Made by a program: the position numbers and the translations under genes
Notes under the pieces: generated by a model
What the model saw: only the letters and a program-made list of their open reading frames with translations
What the model was told of the DNA's origin: nothing
The model's database searches: none
DNA from: Chitinophagaceae bacterium
GTDB taxonomy: Bacteria > Bacteroidota > Bacteroidia > Chitinophagales > Chitinophagaceae
Assembly: GCA_019638475.1 (NCBI GenBank)
Contig: JAHBTR010000001.1
Span: 310,001 to 374,000 of the forward strand
DNA length: 64,000 bases
Direction: 5' to 3'
In this document: one piece after another, positions 26,537-37,000 of the stretch
Numbering within the stretch: position 1 is the stretch's first letter
Layout: every line of letters starts with the position of its first letter

Positions 26537-26884
26537 TTAAATGTGCATTTTGGCTTTCTTGGCTAAAAGTTCTTCTACAGTTTCTCTATACAATTCATCT
26601 GGTACACAACAATCTACAGGACAAACAGCAGCACATTGAGGTTCTTCATGAAATCCCTGACACTCTGTACACTTATCAGTTACTATATAATATGTATCCA
26701 CACTAACAGGTGCATTTCTTTGTTCTACATCAATAATAGTTCCATCCATTAAAGTAAAATTTCCTTTTACTGTTGTACCATCTGTAATTGCCCATTCTAC
26801 ACCTCCTTCATAAATTGCATTATTAGGACATTCAGGTTCACAAGCACCACAGTTAATACATTCTTCGGTTATTTTAATTGCCAT
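26537..26884 (-). CDS. 2[4Fe-4S] ferredoxin
   Basis: A 115-residue ferredoxin. The first cluster motif is ECINCGACEPECPNNAIY near the N-terminus. The second is CTECQGFHEEPQCAAVCPVD, where the spacing between the second and third Cys is expanded, as in the long Alvin-type ferredoxins. A beta-rich insert (about 25-70) separates them. It carries electrons; the partner is not shown. The ATG at 26884 starts MAIKITEECINCG; the longer frame to 26920 is unlikely. It is divergent from the LuxC-like acyl-CoA reductase gene, an arrangement I know from other Bacteroidota. Confidence 0.9.
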   Translation of the reverse strand: MAIKITEECINCGACEPECPNNAIYEGGVEWAITDGTTVKGNFTLMDGTIIDVEQRNAPVSVDTYYIVTDKCTECQGFHEEPQCAAVCPVDCCVPDELYRETVEELLAKKAKMHI

Positions 26885-26942
26885 AATAAAAAATTTTGGG
26901 TTAGTGAATGTTTGATTCAAAAGAAGGCAAATTATACAGCCT

Positions 26943-26950
26943 TACATTTG
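26943..26950 (+). promoter_or_regulatory. -7 element of the acyl-CoA reductase gene
   Basis: TACATTTG matches TAnnTTTG, 25 bp upstream of the ATG at 26976. Confidence 0.55.
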
Positions 26951-26975
26951 CAACTTCAAAGTTAAAGATAAGATA

Positions 26976-27974
26976 ATGACTTTACAAGAAAGAATTAATT
27001 TATTAGAAAAATTAGGTGCTTATATGCAAAGCAATTATGAAGAATGGAAAAGTGTGCAAGAAAGAGCTTATGCAGAAAATGCTTGGTTTATACCAACATT
27101 TATTAGCACAAGTATTCAAAACATTGTTCAAAAATTTTTACAGAAAGAAATATTAGAAGCATGGGCTAAGCAATACAATATTGCCAATAACCATACTAAT
27201 ACAAAAAAAGTAGGTGTAGTAATGGCTGGAAATATTCCCCTTGTTGGCTTTCATGACTTTTTATGTGTGTTTATGTCAGGAAATCGATTATTGATAAAAA
27301 CTTCTTCTAAAGATTCTATACTAATTAAGCATATTGTAGCAAAAATGGAAGAATGGAATGAAGATGTAAAAAACTATATTCAGTTTGCCGAAGTTTTAAA
27401 AAAATGTGATGCTTATATAGCAACAGGTAGCAATAATAGCAGCAGATATTTTGATTATTATTTTGGTAAATATCCACATATTATTAGAAGAAATAGAACG
27501 TCTGTTGCTGTATTAACTGGTAAAGAAAGTAAAGAAGATTTGGCTTTGTTGGCAAATGATATTCAATTATATTTTGGTTTGGGTTGTAGAAATGTTACCA
27601 AATTATTGGTACCACAACAATATGATTTTATGCCCTTAATAGATGCTTTAAAACAATACGAATATTATATAGAATATCATAAATACAAACATAATTATGA
27701 CTACCATTTAGCCTTATTAATTATGGGCAATAAAGTGTACATGAATACAGGCTCATTGGTTATTACAGAGAACAAACACCTCTTCTCTCCCATCAGTCAA
27801 TTACATTATGAATATTATGATGATGCAGCAAATGTTATCAATGATTTACATAATAATAATGATGTGCAATGTATAGTTGGTACAAACTATGTACCTTTTG
27901 GTGTAGCACAACAACCTTGCTTAACAGATTATGCAGATGGAGTAGATACGATGCAGTTTTTGATGAATTTGTAA
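26976..27974 (+). CDS. LuxC-like acyl-CoA reductase
   Basis: A 332-residue protein of the LuxC/acyl-CoA reductase family, an aldehyde-dehydrogenase relative that reduces acyl-CoA to fatty aldehyde using NADPH. A nucleotide-site-like loop KKVGVVMAGNIPLVGFHDFL is at about residues 77-95, ATGSNNSSRYFDYYFG near 151, and the expected nucleophilic cysteine in YFGLGCRNVTKL (about Cys204). It is shorter than luminous LuxC (about 480), as usual in Bacteroidota, where the physiological substrate is unknown. It is divergent from the ferredoxin. There are no other lux-like genes here, so bioluminescence is not implied. Confidence 0.85.
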   Translation: MTLQERINLLEKLGAYMQSNYEEWKSVQERAYAENAWFIPTFISTSIQNIVQKFLQKEILEAWAKQYNIANNHTNTKKVGVVMAGNIPLVGFHDFLCVFMSGNRLLIKTSSKDSILIKHIVAKMEEWNEDVKNYIQFAEVLKKCDAYIATGSNNSSRYFDYYFGKYPHIIRRNRTSVAVLTGKESKEDLALLANDIQLYFGLGCRNVTKLLVPQQYDFMPLIDALKQYEYYIEYHKYKHNYDYHLALLIMGNKVYMNTGSLVITENKHLFSPISQLHYEYYDDAANVINDLHNNNDVQCIVGTNYVPFGVAQQPCLTDYADGVDTMQFLMNL

Positions 27975-27977
27975 ATA

Positions 27978-29018
27978 CTAAAATTTAGGACACAATGGAA
28001 CATTTTTAGAGCTATTATCTCTATTGAAAAAGCCTGTATAAGAAATAGAAAGTTCCATACCTCCTCTACCTTGACTTACTGTTTTTAATTGAGAAACATT
28101 GGTATCGTAACTAAAAGAAAATGCAAATGGATGATAGTCTAATCTTACTACTGGTATAAAAGCATCTTTAGCTCTCATAAATGCCCCTACATGAAAAGTA
28201 TATTTAGGAGCTTCTATATCATCGCCTATTTTATAAGAATAAATAGCACCACCAATTAACTCTGTATAGCTTCCTTGTTTTGAATAATCTGCATGAATGG
28301 TGAAATAAGATGTTTCATTTAGTGTGAACTTAATACCAGTTGAAAAAATTACTTTAGCTTGAAGTTCAATATCAGGATTTTTATAAAAAGAATTTTTAGG
28401 TCTGTTTAAATGATGATAAGCAACTCCTACAAAATAATTATCTTCTTCTTTACCTCCAATAGTAGAGTTAAAACTTAAACCCACACTTCCATCTAAATAA
28501 TTAAAGTTAGAATTTAAAAAAGTTTCTCCATCAGCCAATGAAGGGTTATAACCATTGCCATCATATTGATTATTGGTGGTTATTTTACTTCTATCAAACC
28601 TACGTTGTACCAAACCACCCATAATGCCTAAAGAAAGATATTTATTTTTTTCTCCACTTAAAGATTTATGATAATTAAAAGCTGGTAAAATACTTGTAGT
28701 AGTTAATGCTGCTGCACCTGCTTTATCATATAATAATTGCATTCCTAAAGTGATAAAATCATCTGCCTGACCAATTGGTTTTTTATATTCTACATTAAAA
28801 GAACCTGTAACATAAGGTGTAGTTATAGATGCCCATTGACTTCTATAAATTCCTTGAAACCTATAATCTCCCTGAAAAAGACCAGAAAAAGATGGATTTC
28901 TTAAAAAAGGGGCTTCAAAAAATTGTGAAAAATGCACATCTTGAGCAAAAGATTTATTTGCTTGACATAATAGCCACAAAACTATTACAAACAGGTATTT
29001 ATGGATACGGCTCCTCAT
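27978..29018 (-). CDS. PorP/SprF family T9SS outer-membrane protein
   Basis: A 346-residue protein with a Sec signal (about 8-26, ending KSFAQ) followed by DVHFSQFFEAPFLRNPSFSG, the diagnostic start of PorP/SprF proteins. The rest is a predicted outer-membrane barrel. In Flavobacterium johnsoniae SprF is needed to export the giant adhesin SprB; paralogues are usually encoded beside CHU_C-tailed cargo. Here it is 77 bp downstream of two PKD adhesin genes in the same orientation, matching that layout. The ATG at 29018 is used because it starts the signal peptide; the frame remains open to 29084. Confidence 0.92.
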   Translation of the reverse strand: MRSRIHKYLFVIVLWLLCQANKSFAQDVHFSQFFEAPFLRNPSFSGLFQGDYRFQGIYRSQWASITTPYVTGSFNVEYKKPIGQADDFITLGMQLLYDKAGAAALTTTSILPAFNYHKSLSGEKNKYLSLGIMGGLVQRRFDRSKITTNNQYDGNGYNPSLADGETFLNSNFNYLDGSVGLSFNSTIGGKEEDNYFVGVAYHHLNRPKNSFYKNPDIELQAKVIFSTGIKFTLNETSYFTIHADYSKQGSYTELIGGAIYSYKIGDDIEAPKYTFHVGAFMRAKDAFIPVVRLDYHPFAFSFSYDTNVSQLKTVSQGRGGMELSISYTGFFNRDNSSKNVPLCPKF

Positions 29019-29095
29019 TGTATGAGATATTGGGTACTGATAAAACGTACACTTTAATAATTTTATTGTATAGCCTGTATTCAAAATAGATATTT

Positions 29096-32000
29096 TTATC
29101 GTAAAAGCATAATATTTCCTTTTAAGTTCATTACCTGACTGTTATCACATACTACTTCTATTACATAAACATATACATCTGCTGTTAATTTTTTTCCTTT
29201 ATAAGTACCATCCCATCCATCTAAAGGATTATTGGCTGAGATGTTTAACTTGTTAAATACAACCTCACCCAAACGATTAAATACTTTCATGCTTCTTACA
29301 GCAAACAGTCCTTTTCCTCTTACATAAAACACATCATTTACCCCATCATTATTAGGAGAAAAAGTATTGGGTATAAAAACATTATAGCCATTGCATAATG
29401 GTTCAATAGTTACTTCATCTCTTGAAAAACAACCACCAGGGTTTGATGCTTCTGCAATATATTTTATTTTATCTGTAATAGTTGCTATAGGCGATGGACA
29501 ATCATAACAACTTAACCATTTTGTAGGCAACCAACGCCATGTTGTAATATCAGATGAATTGGTAGTTGAAAGTGGTATTGTAGTACCTACATTGGCTTGT
29601 ATCAAATTTTCTACAATATCAAATTGAGGAATTGGATAAACCTTAATTTCTACAGAAGCCGTATCTGTAAAACAACTTTTATTATCTGTGGCAATAACAG
29701 AATATACAGTAGTTTGCTGTGGTGATGCTATTGGATTTTTAATATTAGCATTGTTTAGCCCTGTTGTAGGTTGCCATGAATAATTATCTGCATTGCCAAA
29801 AGCACTTAATTGTACACTACTTCCTACACACAAAGTATCATTTGATGAAATGCTTAATGCAAAAGGATGAATTACTTCTATCATAACAGAATCGGTAGCA
29901 ATACACCCAAAATTACTATATCCAGTTACTTGGTAAATAGTAGTAGAATCAGGTTTTGCAATAGGATTTGTACAACTTGTACAACTTAATGTAGTATCTG
30001 AAAACCAAATATAAGTATTGGCACCAGAAGGATTGAGTGTTATGTTACTTCCTTTACAAACAAATGTGTTATTACCTGCATCTACATTAGGCAAAGGATG
30101 AATGGTTACTATTTTTTGCACTGTATCTGCACAGCCAACAGCATTATAAGAAATAGCAGTGATAGTATAATTACCTAATGTTTGATATTGTTGTAATAAT
30201 GGATTTTGTAGAGTAGATACATTTCCATTACCTAAATTCCATTGCCAGTATAAAGTATTTGTATCGCTTTTGATAACTAAGCCATAGTATTGTATAGAAT
30301 CAAAAATGCAAGCATCTGCTACTGCTGTAATATCAATTTCAGGCGTTTGTACTACATTAATTGGTGCTTGTAAAGTATCTGAATTTGTACAGCCTAATGA
30401 TGTGGTTACTTGTAGTGTTACAGTATAATTGCCTGTTTGATTATAAAAATGCTGAGGATTTTTTTGTGTAGATGTAACGCCATTGCCAAAATTCCATAAA
30501 TAATTTGTTACAACGTCATTAATTACTTCTGTAGAATCTAAAAAATTAAGTTGTACCGAATCGCAAAATTGTGTTTGTGGAACTTTGATAAACGTTTCTA
30601 CTCCTGCAACTTTAATAGTATCTAAACCAGCAACAGTAACTTGACAACCAGCAGAATCTATTAGAATCATATTTGGTTTAAAACTACCAGGTATGATGTA
30701 AGTATGAGCAGTAGTAGAATCACTTGATGAAGTAACTACTCCATCTGCAAAATCCCACATAAATATGGCATTGTTTTGTGTGTGTGCCGAAAAATTTACA
30801 ATAGTTGGAGAGCAAAATTGAATAGGACTATATGTAAATGTGCCAGTAGGACCACGTACTACAATATTTTTTTTCATAGAATCTACACAACCACCATAAC
30901 CATAGGCTTTCAATGTTAAAGAATAGATACCTGCATAGTTATAAAAGTGAGCTGGTGTATCTAAATTTGAATTTCCACCATCGCCAAAATTCCAACTTAC
31001 ACTTGTAGTATTGGTAGAATTGTTTGCCACCTGAATAAGAAATGGATAACATAAGCCTAAGGTATCGCCTTGAATAAAATTAAAATCTGCAACAGAGTTA
31101 GCAACTTCAATATACTGTGGTTTTACAAGTGTATCTATACAGCCAAAAATATCGGTAATTGTTAATTGCACATCATAAAATCCTTGTGTAGCAAAAGCAT
31201 GTGCTGGATTAGTTTGAGAAGATATATTACCATCGCCAAAATCCCATTCATGGCTTAAATTTACTCCTTGAGAAAAATTAGTAAACTGTATATTACTATT
31301 AGCACATTGTAAAGTATCAGATGCATAAAAATTGGCAAAAGGTTTTGTAATTTGAACTGCATTATTTTTTTGTAGTGTATCATAGCAACCAAAGTCATCT
31401 GTTACTTTTATTTGTACATGATAAAATCCTGTATCATTATATTGATGTATGTAAGGTGGAGCAGTTAATGTATCTGAAGCTCCATCTCCATAAAACCAAA
31501 TAACCTGTGTTATATTATGCAAACCATCTGTTAGAGAATTATCAGTAAAATTGATAGTGCCATTTATACAAGTACCTGCTGGATTTGCAAAGTCTGCTTT
31601 AGGTCCATAAATAATAATTGGAACTGCATTAGTAATTGTATCGCTACACCCTGCTCCATCAATAACAATTAACTGAGGATTATAATGACCATTATTAATA
31701 TAAGTATGTGGTATAGTATCTAAATTACTGCCTGCTATAGCAACACCATCACCAAAAGACCAAGCATAATGTACAATGTCTGATGATGTAGTATTGCTAA
31801 CATTGAAAAGAACATTTGCATATTTACAATAAGCCGTATCAATGGTAGAAAAAGTAGCATTAATATCTACAATAGGTACAAAAGCAGTTGCACTATCTAC
31901 ACAAGCACCATTGGTTACAATAAGTTTTACATTATAACCTCCTAATGCTGTATAAGAATGAACAGGATTAGCTAAAGAAGAAATATTTCCATCGCCAAAA

Positions 32001-33928
32001 TCCCATAAATAAGTTAATGCCCCTTTAGATTCATCAATAAACCTTCTTTGAAACGGGGTATCGCAATTAAAATTAATTTGAAATTTTGCAACTGGTGGAT
32101 TTATATAAATGTAATCATCTATTTGCAGTGTATCTTTACATGAGTTATTAGACACAATTAATCTTACATTAAAAGAACCAGTATCTGAATAATTATAAAT
32201 AGGATTTTCTAAAGTAGATGTACCACCATCTCCAAAATCCCAAAACCATGTTGTAGCATTTGGAGAAGATAAACTGGTAAAAGTTATATTATTTTTTGCA
32301 CAAGCATTTACAGGTGTGGCAGTAAAATTAGCAGTTGGTTTATCATAAAGTTTTATAGCAGTATTATAAGTTAATGTGTCTTTACAGCCATTTACTGTAG
32401 TTACAATAACCTGAATGGTATAAAAGCCTGTATTTTGATAGGTATGAGTAGGTGTATCAGCAATAACCAAAGGAGTTCCATCGCCAAAATCCCATTCATA
32501 AGTTGCAACAGGGTCTAAGGTTTGTACATATACACCAAAAGCTGATGTATATGGGGCACAACCACTATATGGAGCACCTTGTGAAAAAGTTATTATATGA
32601 GGTGGTGCAATAACCACTGCATTATTTTTAGTTACAGTATCTCTACAACCAGCAGCATTTTCTGCAATTAATGTTACATTAAAATTGCCTTGTTGTGAAT
32701 ATGTATAAGAAGGGCTTTGTTGAGTAGATGTACCACCATCGCCAAAGCTCCATTGATAAGATGTAATATTAGGTGCAGTAGAAGAAAAATTGATAGCTAA
32801 AGGAACTACACAACCTCCTAATGGTGTATTGGTAAAAGCAGCATTTGGTTTAGGATTTATTGTTATAGATTTTGTCATGGAATCTTTACATGTACCAAAA
32901 TCTGCAACCAATTTTACATTATAATTCAAAGGAGAAGGAAAAGTATGTTGAGGATTGACTTGTGTAGAAGTAGCTGCACTACCAAAATACCAAGTATATG
33001 CAATAGGTGTAGGTGTTGATGTACTTGTAAATGTTGTAGGAGCATTTACACATTGCCCAGTATATGTAAAATCCGCATTAACAGTTCCAACATTGACAAT
33101 ATTTGGTTTAATTAAAGTATCATTACAACCATTGTTATTTTTTACAATTAGAGATACAGTATATGTTCCATTATTGGTATAAGTATGTGAAGGTGTTGTT
33201 TGTGTAGAAGTAGCACCATCACCAAAATTCCATTCATAACTTAAAGTACCTGTACCAGATGATGTATTGGTAAAACTAATATTGGCTGGTAATGTACAAT
33301 TTGTAGCAGATACAACAGAAAAATTTGCATATACACCACCAGGCACATTAATATAATTGGGTTTATTTAATTGTTTTGTACATCCTTTACTATTGGTTAC
33401 TTTTAATGTAACAGTAAAACTTCCTGCTACTGAATAGGTATGCAGTGGGTTTTGTTGAGTAGAAGTATTACCATCTCCAAAATCCCAAAACCATTGTGTA
33501 ATATTTCCTGAATTGGCAATACTTGCATCTGTAAATTGAACTTTTAATGGATAGCATCCTGAAGTAACTGAAGCATTAAAATCTACTGTTGGAACATCAT
33601 TTACAACAATATAATTTGTTTTAATAACAGTATCTTCTCCAATACTATTTATAGCAATTAATTTAACAGTATAAATACCAGGGTTTAAATAAGAAGTAGC
33701 GGGGTTTTGTTGTGTTGAAATAACGCCATTGCCTAAATCCCAATTCCATTGAGTAGGATTATTGGTAGAAGCATCTGTAAATTGAACAATTAAAGGAGCA
33801 CATCCTTCTTGTACATTGGCAGTAAAATTAGCAACAGGTTTTTGGGCAAAACAAACAATACTCAAAAAGCATGAGCATATTACTAAGAAATTATTTCTAC
33901 ATAATATTTTTTGTTTTATTGTAAACAC
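29096..33928 (-). CDS. Giant PKD-repeat surface protein with T9SS type B sorting domain (second of a tandem pair)
   Basis: A 1,610-residue secreted protein. After a signal peptide (1-28, ending VCFAQ) come about 15 PKD domains of 80-90 residues each, recognisable by WDFGDG/WNFGNG, NP.H.Y and G.Y.V.L.V motifs. Most domains carry one Cys near the start (GCxPLxVQF) and one near the end (GCxDT), so a disulfide per domain is likely (inference). About three Ig-like domains follow (DAGNNTFVCKG onward). The last 95 residues (VFIPNTFSPNNDGVNDVFYV to GNIMLLR) are the CHU_C type B sorting domain for the type IX system. The only in-frame start before the signal is GTG at 33928. Probably adhesin- or gliding-related. 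Confidence 0.92.
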   Translation of the reverse strand: MFTIKQKILCRNNFLVICSCFLSIVCFAQKPVANFTANVQEGCAPLIVQFTDASTNNPTQWNWDLGNGVISTQQNPATSYLNPGIYTVKLIAINSIGEDTVIKTNYIVVNDVPTVDFNASVTSGCYPLKVQFTDASIANSGNITQWFWDFGDGNTSTQQNPLHTYSVAGSFTVTLKVTNSKGCTKQLNKPNYINVPGGVYANFSVVSATNCTLPANISFTNTSSGTGTLSYEWNFGDGATSTQTTPSHTYTNNGTYTVSLIVKNNNGCNDTLIKPNIVNVGTVNADFTYTGQCVNAPTTFTSTSTPTPIAYTWYFGSAATSTQVNPQHTFPSPLNYNVKLVADFGTCKDSMTKSITINPKPNAAFTNTPLGGCVVPLAINFSSTAPNITSYQWSFGDGGTSTQQSPSYTYSQQGNFNVTLIAENAAGCRDTVTKNNAVVIAPPHIITFSQGAPYSGCAPYTSAFGVYVQTLDPVATYEWDFGDGTPLVIADTPTHTYQNTGFYTIQVIVTTVNGCKDTLTYNTAIKLYDKPTANFTATPVNACAKNNITFTSLSSPNATTWFWDFGDGGTSTLENPIYNYSDTGSFNVRLIVSNNSCKDTLQIDDYIYINPPVAKFQINFNCDTPFQRRFIDESKGALTYLWDFGDGNISSLANPVHSYTALGGYNVKLIVTNGACVDSATAFVPIVDINATFSTIDTAYCKYANVLFNVSNTTSSDIVHYAWSFGDGVAIAGSNLDTIPHTYINNGHYNPQLIVIDGAGCSDTITNAVPIIIYGPKADFANPAGTCINGTINFTDNSLTDGLHNITQVIWFYGDGASDTLTAPPYIHQYNDTGFYHVQIKVTDDFGCYDTLQKNNAVQITKPFANFYASDTLQCANSNIQFTNFSQGVNLSHEWDFGDGNISSQTNPAHAFATQGFYDVQLTITDIFGCIDTLVKPQYIEVANSVADFNFIQGDTLGLCYPFLIQVANNSTNTTSVSWNFGDGGNSNLDTPAHFYNYAGIYSLTLKAYGYGGCVDSMKKNIVVRGPTGTFTYSPIQFCSPTIVNFSAHTQNNAIFMWDFADGVVTSSSDSTTAHTYIIPGSFKPNMILIDSAGCQVTVAGLDTIKVAGVETFIKVPQTQFCDSVQLNFLDSTEVINDVVTNYLWNFGNGVTSTQKNPQHFYNQTGNYTVTLQVTTSLGCTNSDTLQAPINVVQTPEIDITAVADACIFDSIQYYGLVIKSDTNTLYWQWNLGNGNVSTLQNPLLQQYQTLGNYTITAISYNAVGCADTVQKIVTIHPLPNVDAGNNTFVCKGSNITLNPSGANTYIWFSDTTLSCTSCTNPIAKPDSTTIYQVTGYSNFGCIATDSVMIEVIHPFALSISSNDTLCVGSSVQLSAFGNADNYSWQPTTGLNNANIKNPIASPQQTTVYSVIATDNKSCFTDTASVEIKVYPIPQFDIVENLIQANVGTTIPLSTTNSSDITTWRWLPTKWLSCYDCPSPIATITDKIKYIAEASNPGGCFSRDEVTIEPLCNGYNVFIPNTFSPNNDGVNDVFYVRGKGLFAVRSMKVFNRLGEVVFNKLNISANNPLDGWDGTYKGKKLTADVYVYVIEVVCDNSQVMNLKGNIMLLR

Positions 33929-34027
33929 AAGGGTACTATTATGATATAATTATATAAGATTAAGAAATCATATACAATGTTGCTTTATAATAAATGTATT
34001 TACAAATATATGATATACATGCTTTTT

Positions 34028-37000
34028 TTACCTTAATAAAGTAATACTTCCTTTAGATGGTATGCTTACACTATTATCACACATAATTTCAAGGCTATAA
34101 ACATACGCATCAGTAGGTTGTTTAATGCCTTTATAGGTGCCATCCCAACCAGCATTCATATCATTTGCTTGAAAGTTGGTTTTTTCAAAAACCATTTCTC
34201 CCCAACGATTAAATATTCTAAAACTTTTAATAGTATAAACACCTTTTCCTCTTGGATAAAATACATCATTTACACCATCGCCATTGGGTGAAAATGTATT
34301 GGGTACAAAAATATTTCCACCATTACATACTACTATCACTTTTACTTCTTCTCTTGCTACACAATTACCATCATTGCTTGCTACACAAGTATAAGTAATA
34401 GATTCTTTGGCTACCATTGTAGGAGAAGCAATGTTTGGATTATCAATATATTTATTTGGTGTCCATTTCCATTTTGTAACATCTGAAGAGTTATTTGTTT
34501 TTAGCACAACAGAGCTTCCTGCATTTACAGTAATATCATTTTGTTCTATATTCATTTGAGGAATTGGATATGTTTTTACATGTACATAAGCTGTATCTGT
34601 AAAACAATTATTATTGTCCCAGCCCAAAAGCATGTATTTCATTAAAGTATCTTTTGCAGGTTTAATATTTACTTCTGCACTATGTTCATTATCTATATAT
34701 AATGTAGGATACCATTGATAATTTTCTGTTCCAGAAGCTGTAATTTTTGCAGTTTGACCAAGACATAAAGTATCGGCTTTTACTACATTTATTTTTAATG
34801 GCTGCTGAACCTGAATAGTTACTGAATCTGTGGCATCACAATTATACATTGATGTTCCTTTTACATAGTATGTTACAGTAGTAAATGGTGTTGCTATAGG
34901 ATTTGCTATGCTTACATTATTTAATGATACAACATTTCCATACCAGTTGTAAGTATTGCCTCCAGTAGCTTGTAATGTTATAGATTGATTTCTACAAAGG
35001 AGGGTATCATTTCCTGCATGTATATTGGGTAATTCATGTACTTGAATATTTTGTGTAGCAATGTTATAACACCCACTACTATTGGTGGCTTTTACTTCTA
35101 TTAAATTATTTCCTGCTAAAGAAAAAGTTTGTGCAGGAGGATTTTGAATTGTATAAGTATTGCCATTACCAAAATTCCAATTCCATGCAATAGTTGATGT
35201 ATCTGGGTTAAGATGAATAGCATTAAACTGTAAACTACTATTTAAGCAAACAGAACTATCGCCTTCTATTTTTATTGTAGGAGAGCTAACTACTTTTATA
35301 AAATTGCTATAAGTAACACTATCTGAACAGCCTGTTTGTGTAACTACTTTCAATTTTGTAGTGTAAAAACCATTTGCATTGTAAAAAGTATAAGGATTGG
35401 CTTGTGTAGAAGTTTGTCCATTGCCAAAATTCCAAACATACTGAGTAACTACATCATTAGTAGCAGATGAATCTATAAATTGTATAGTAGCAGAATCACA
35501 AACAGTAGTAGAAGGAACAAACATTGCAGCATGAATATGTTTTACTTGTATAGTGTCTGTTCCTAATACAGGAACACGACAACCAGCAGCATCTTCTAAA
35601 ATTAATTTAGGTAAATAATGTCCACCAGTTGTATAAGTATATGAAACATTATTTTGTGTAGTAACATTCGTAACACCATTATTAAAATCCCAAGTATTGG
35701 AAACAGTATTTTGTGTAACTGCTGAAAAGTGCACTTGAACAGGATTACAAGCTATTGTAGGTGTATAACTAAATGTGCCTGTTGGTCCATTGATGATTAT
35801 TTGTTTAGATGCAGTGTCAGCACATCCTCCTGTATTGTTTACTACTAATTGTATTGTATAATTACCTGGATATACATATAAGTGAGATGGATTGATTTGA
35901 GTAGAAGTACTTCCATTACCAAAACTCCAATAATGATTACCTGCATATAAAGAATTGTTGGTAGCATTTACCAATAAAGGAGGGCAAACAGCAGTAGAAT
36001 CACTAATAGAAAAATTAGCTACTGGATTATATACTTTTATATGATTTATTTTTACCAATGTATCTGCACAACCTAATGGGTCAATAGCAGATAAACGAAT
36101 AGTATATGTTCCTTCATTTGGATAATTATGTTCAGGGTTTGCTTCTGTGGCAGTATTTCCATCACCAAAATTCCATTGATAAGCTAAATTATTGCCAGTA
36201 GATTGGTTAATAAAACTAACAGTTGTACCAGGGCAAACCAATGTATCATTTTCGGTAAATGCTGTTGTCGTTTTGGCTATTTTTACTGCATTATTTTGAT
36301 ACACACTATCTACACAACCATAGCTATCAGTTACTTTTAATTTTACACCAAAATTTCCTCCTAAAGTATAAGTATGAGAGAAAGGAGCAGATGAATAATT
36401 GATAATATTTCCATCTCCATAATCCCATGTCCATTGTGTTATAGCATGTATTCCATCTGTAATACTTGCATCAGTAAAATGAATAGTAGCACCAGAACAA
36501 ACTTGTTCAGATGGTGAAACAAAATCTGCTTTTGCTCCATAAACCTGTACTCCATGATTGCTAAACAATGTATCTACACAACCATTTTCATATTCTATTT
36601 TTACCCACACATTATAGTGCCCAGCATTATGATATACATAATTTTCAGAAGGCACATTACCTGAAGAAGTAGGATTATTTTCACCAATATACCATGTATA
36701 TGTTGCAGCTATGGCAGTATTTCCATTTTCAACTCTATAATTTACATTAACATTTTTACAAGTAATGCTATCATAAATTTTCAACTCTCCTCTTTTATCA
36801 TCTACAGTTACTGTTTTTATTTTTGTATGTGCACAATCGCCATTTGTTGCAGTTAATTTTACTTGATATGTGCCAGATGCAGTATAAGTATGTGTTGGAT
36901 TAGCCACTGTAGAAGTAGTGCCATCACCAAATTCCCATAAATAAGATACTGCTCCTCTTGAACTATCTGCAAATACTACTTTCAATGGATTATTACAATC

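Noticed and set aside
26976..27974. Bioluminescence operon based on the LuxC-like gene
   Set aside because: luxD, luxA, luxB and luxE homologues are absent; stand-alone LuxC-like reductases are usual in Bacteroidota.
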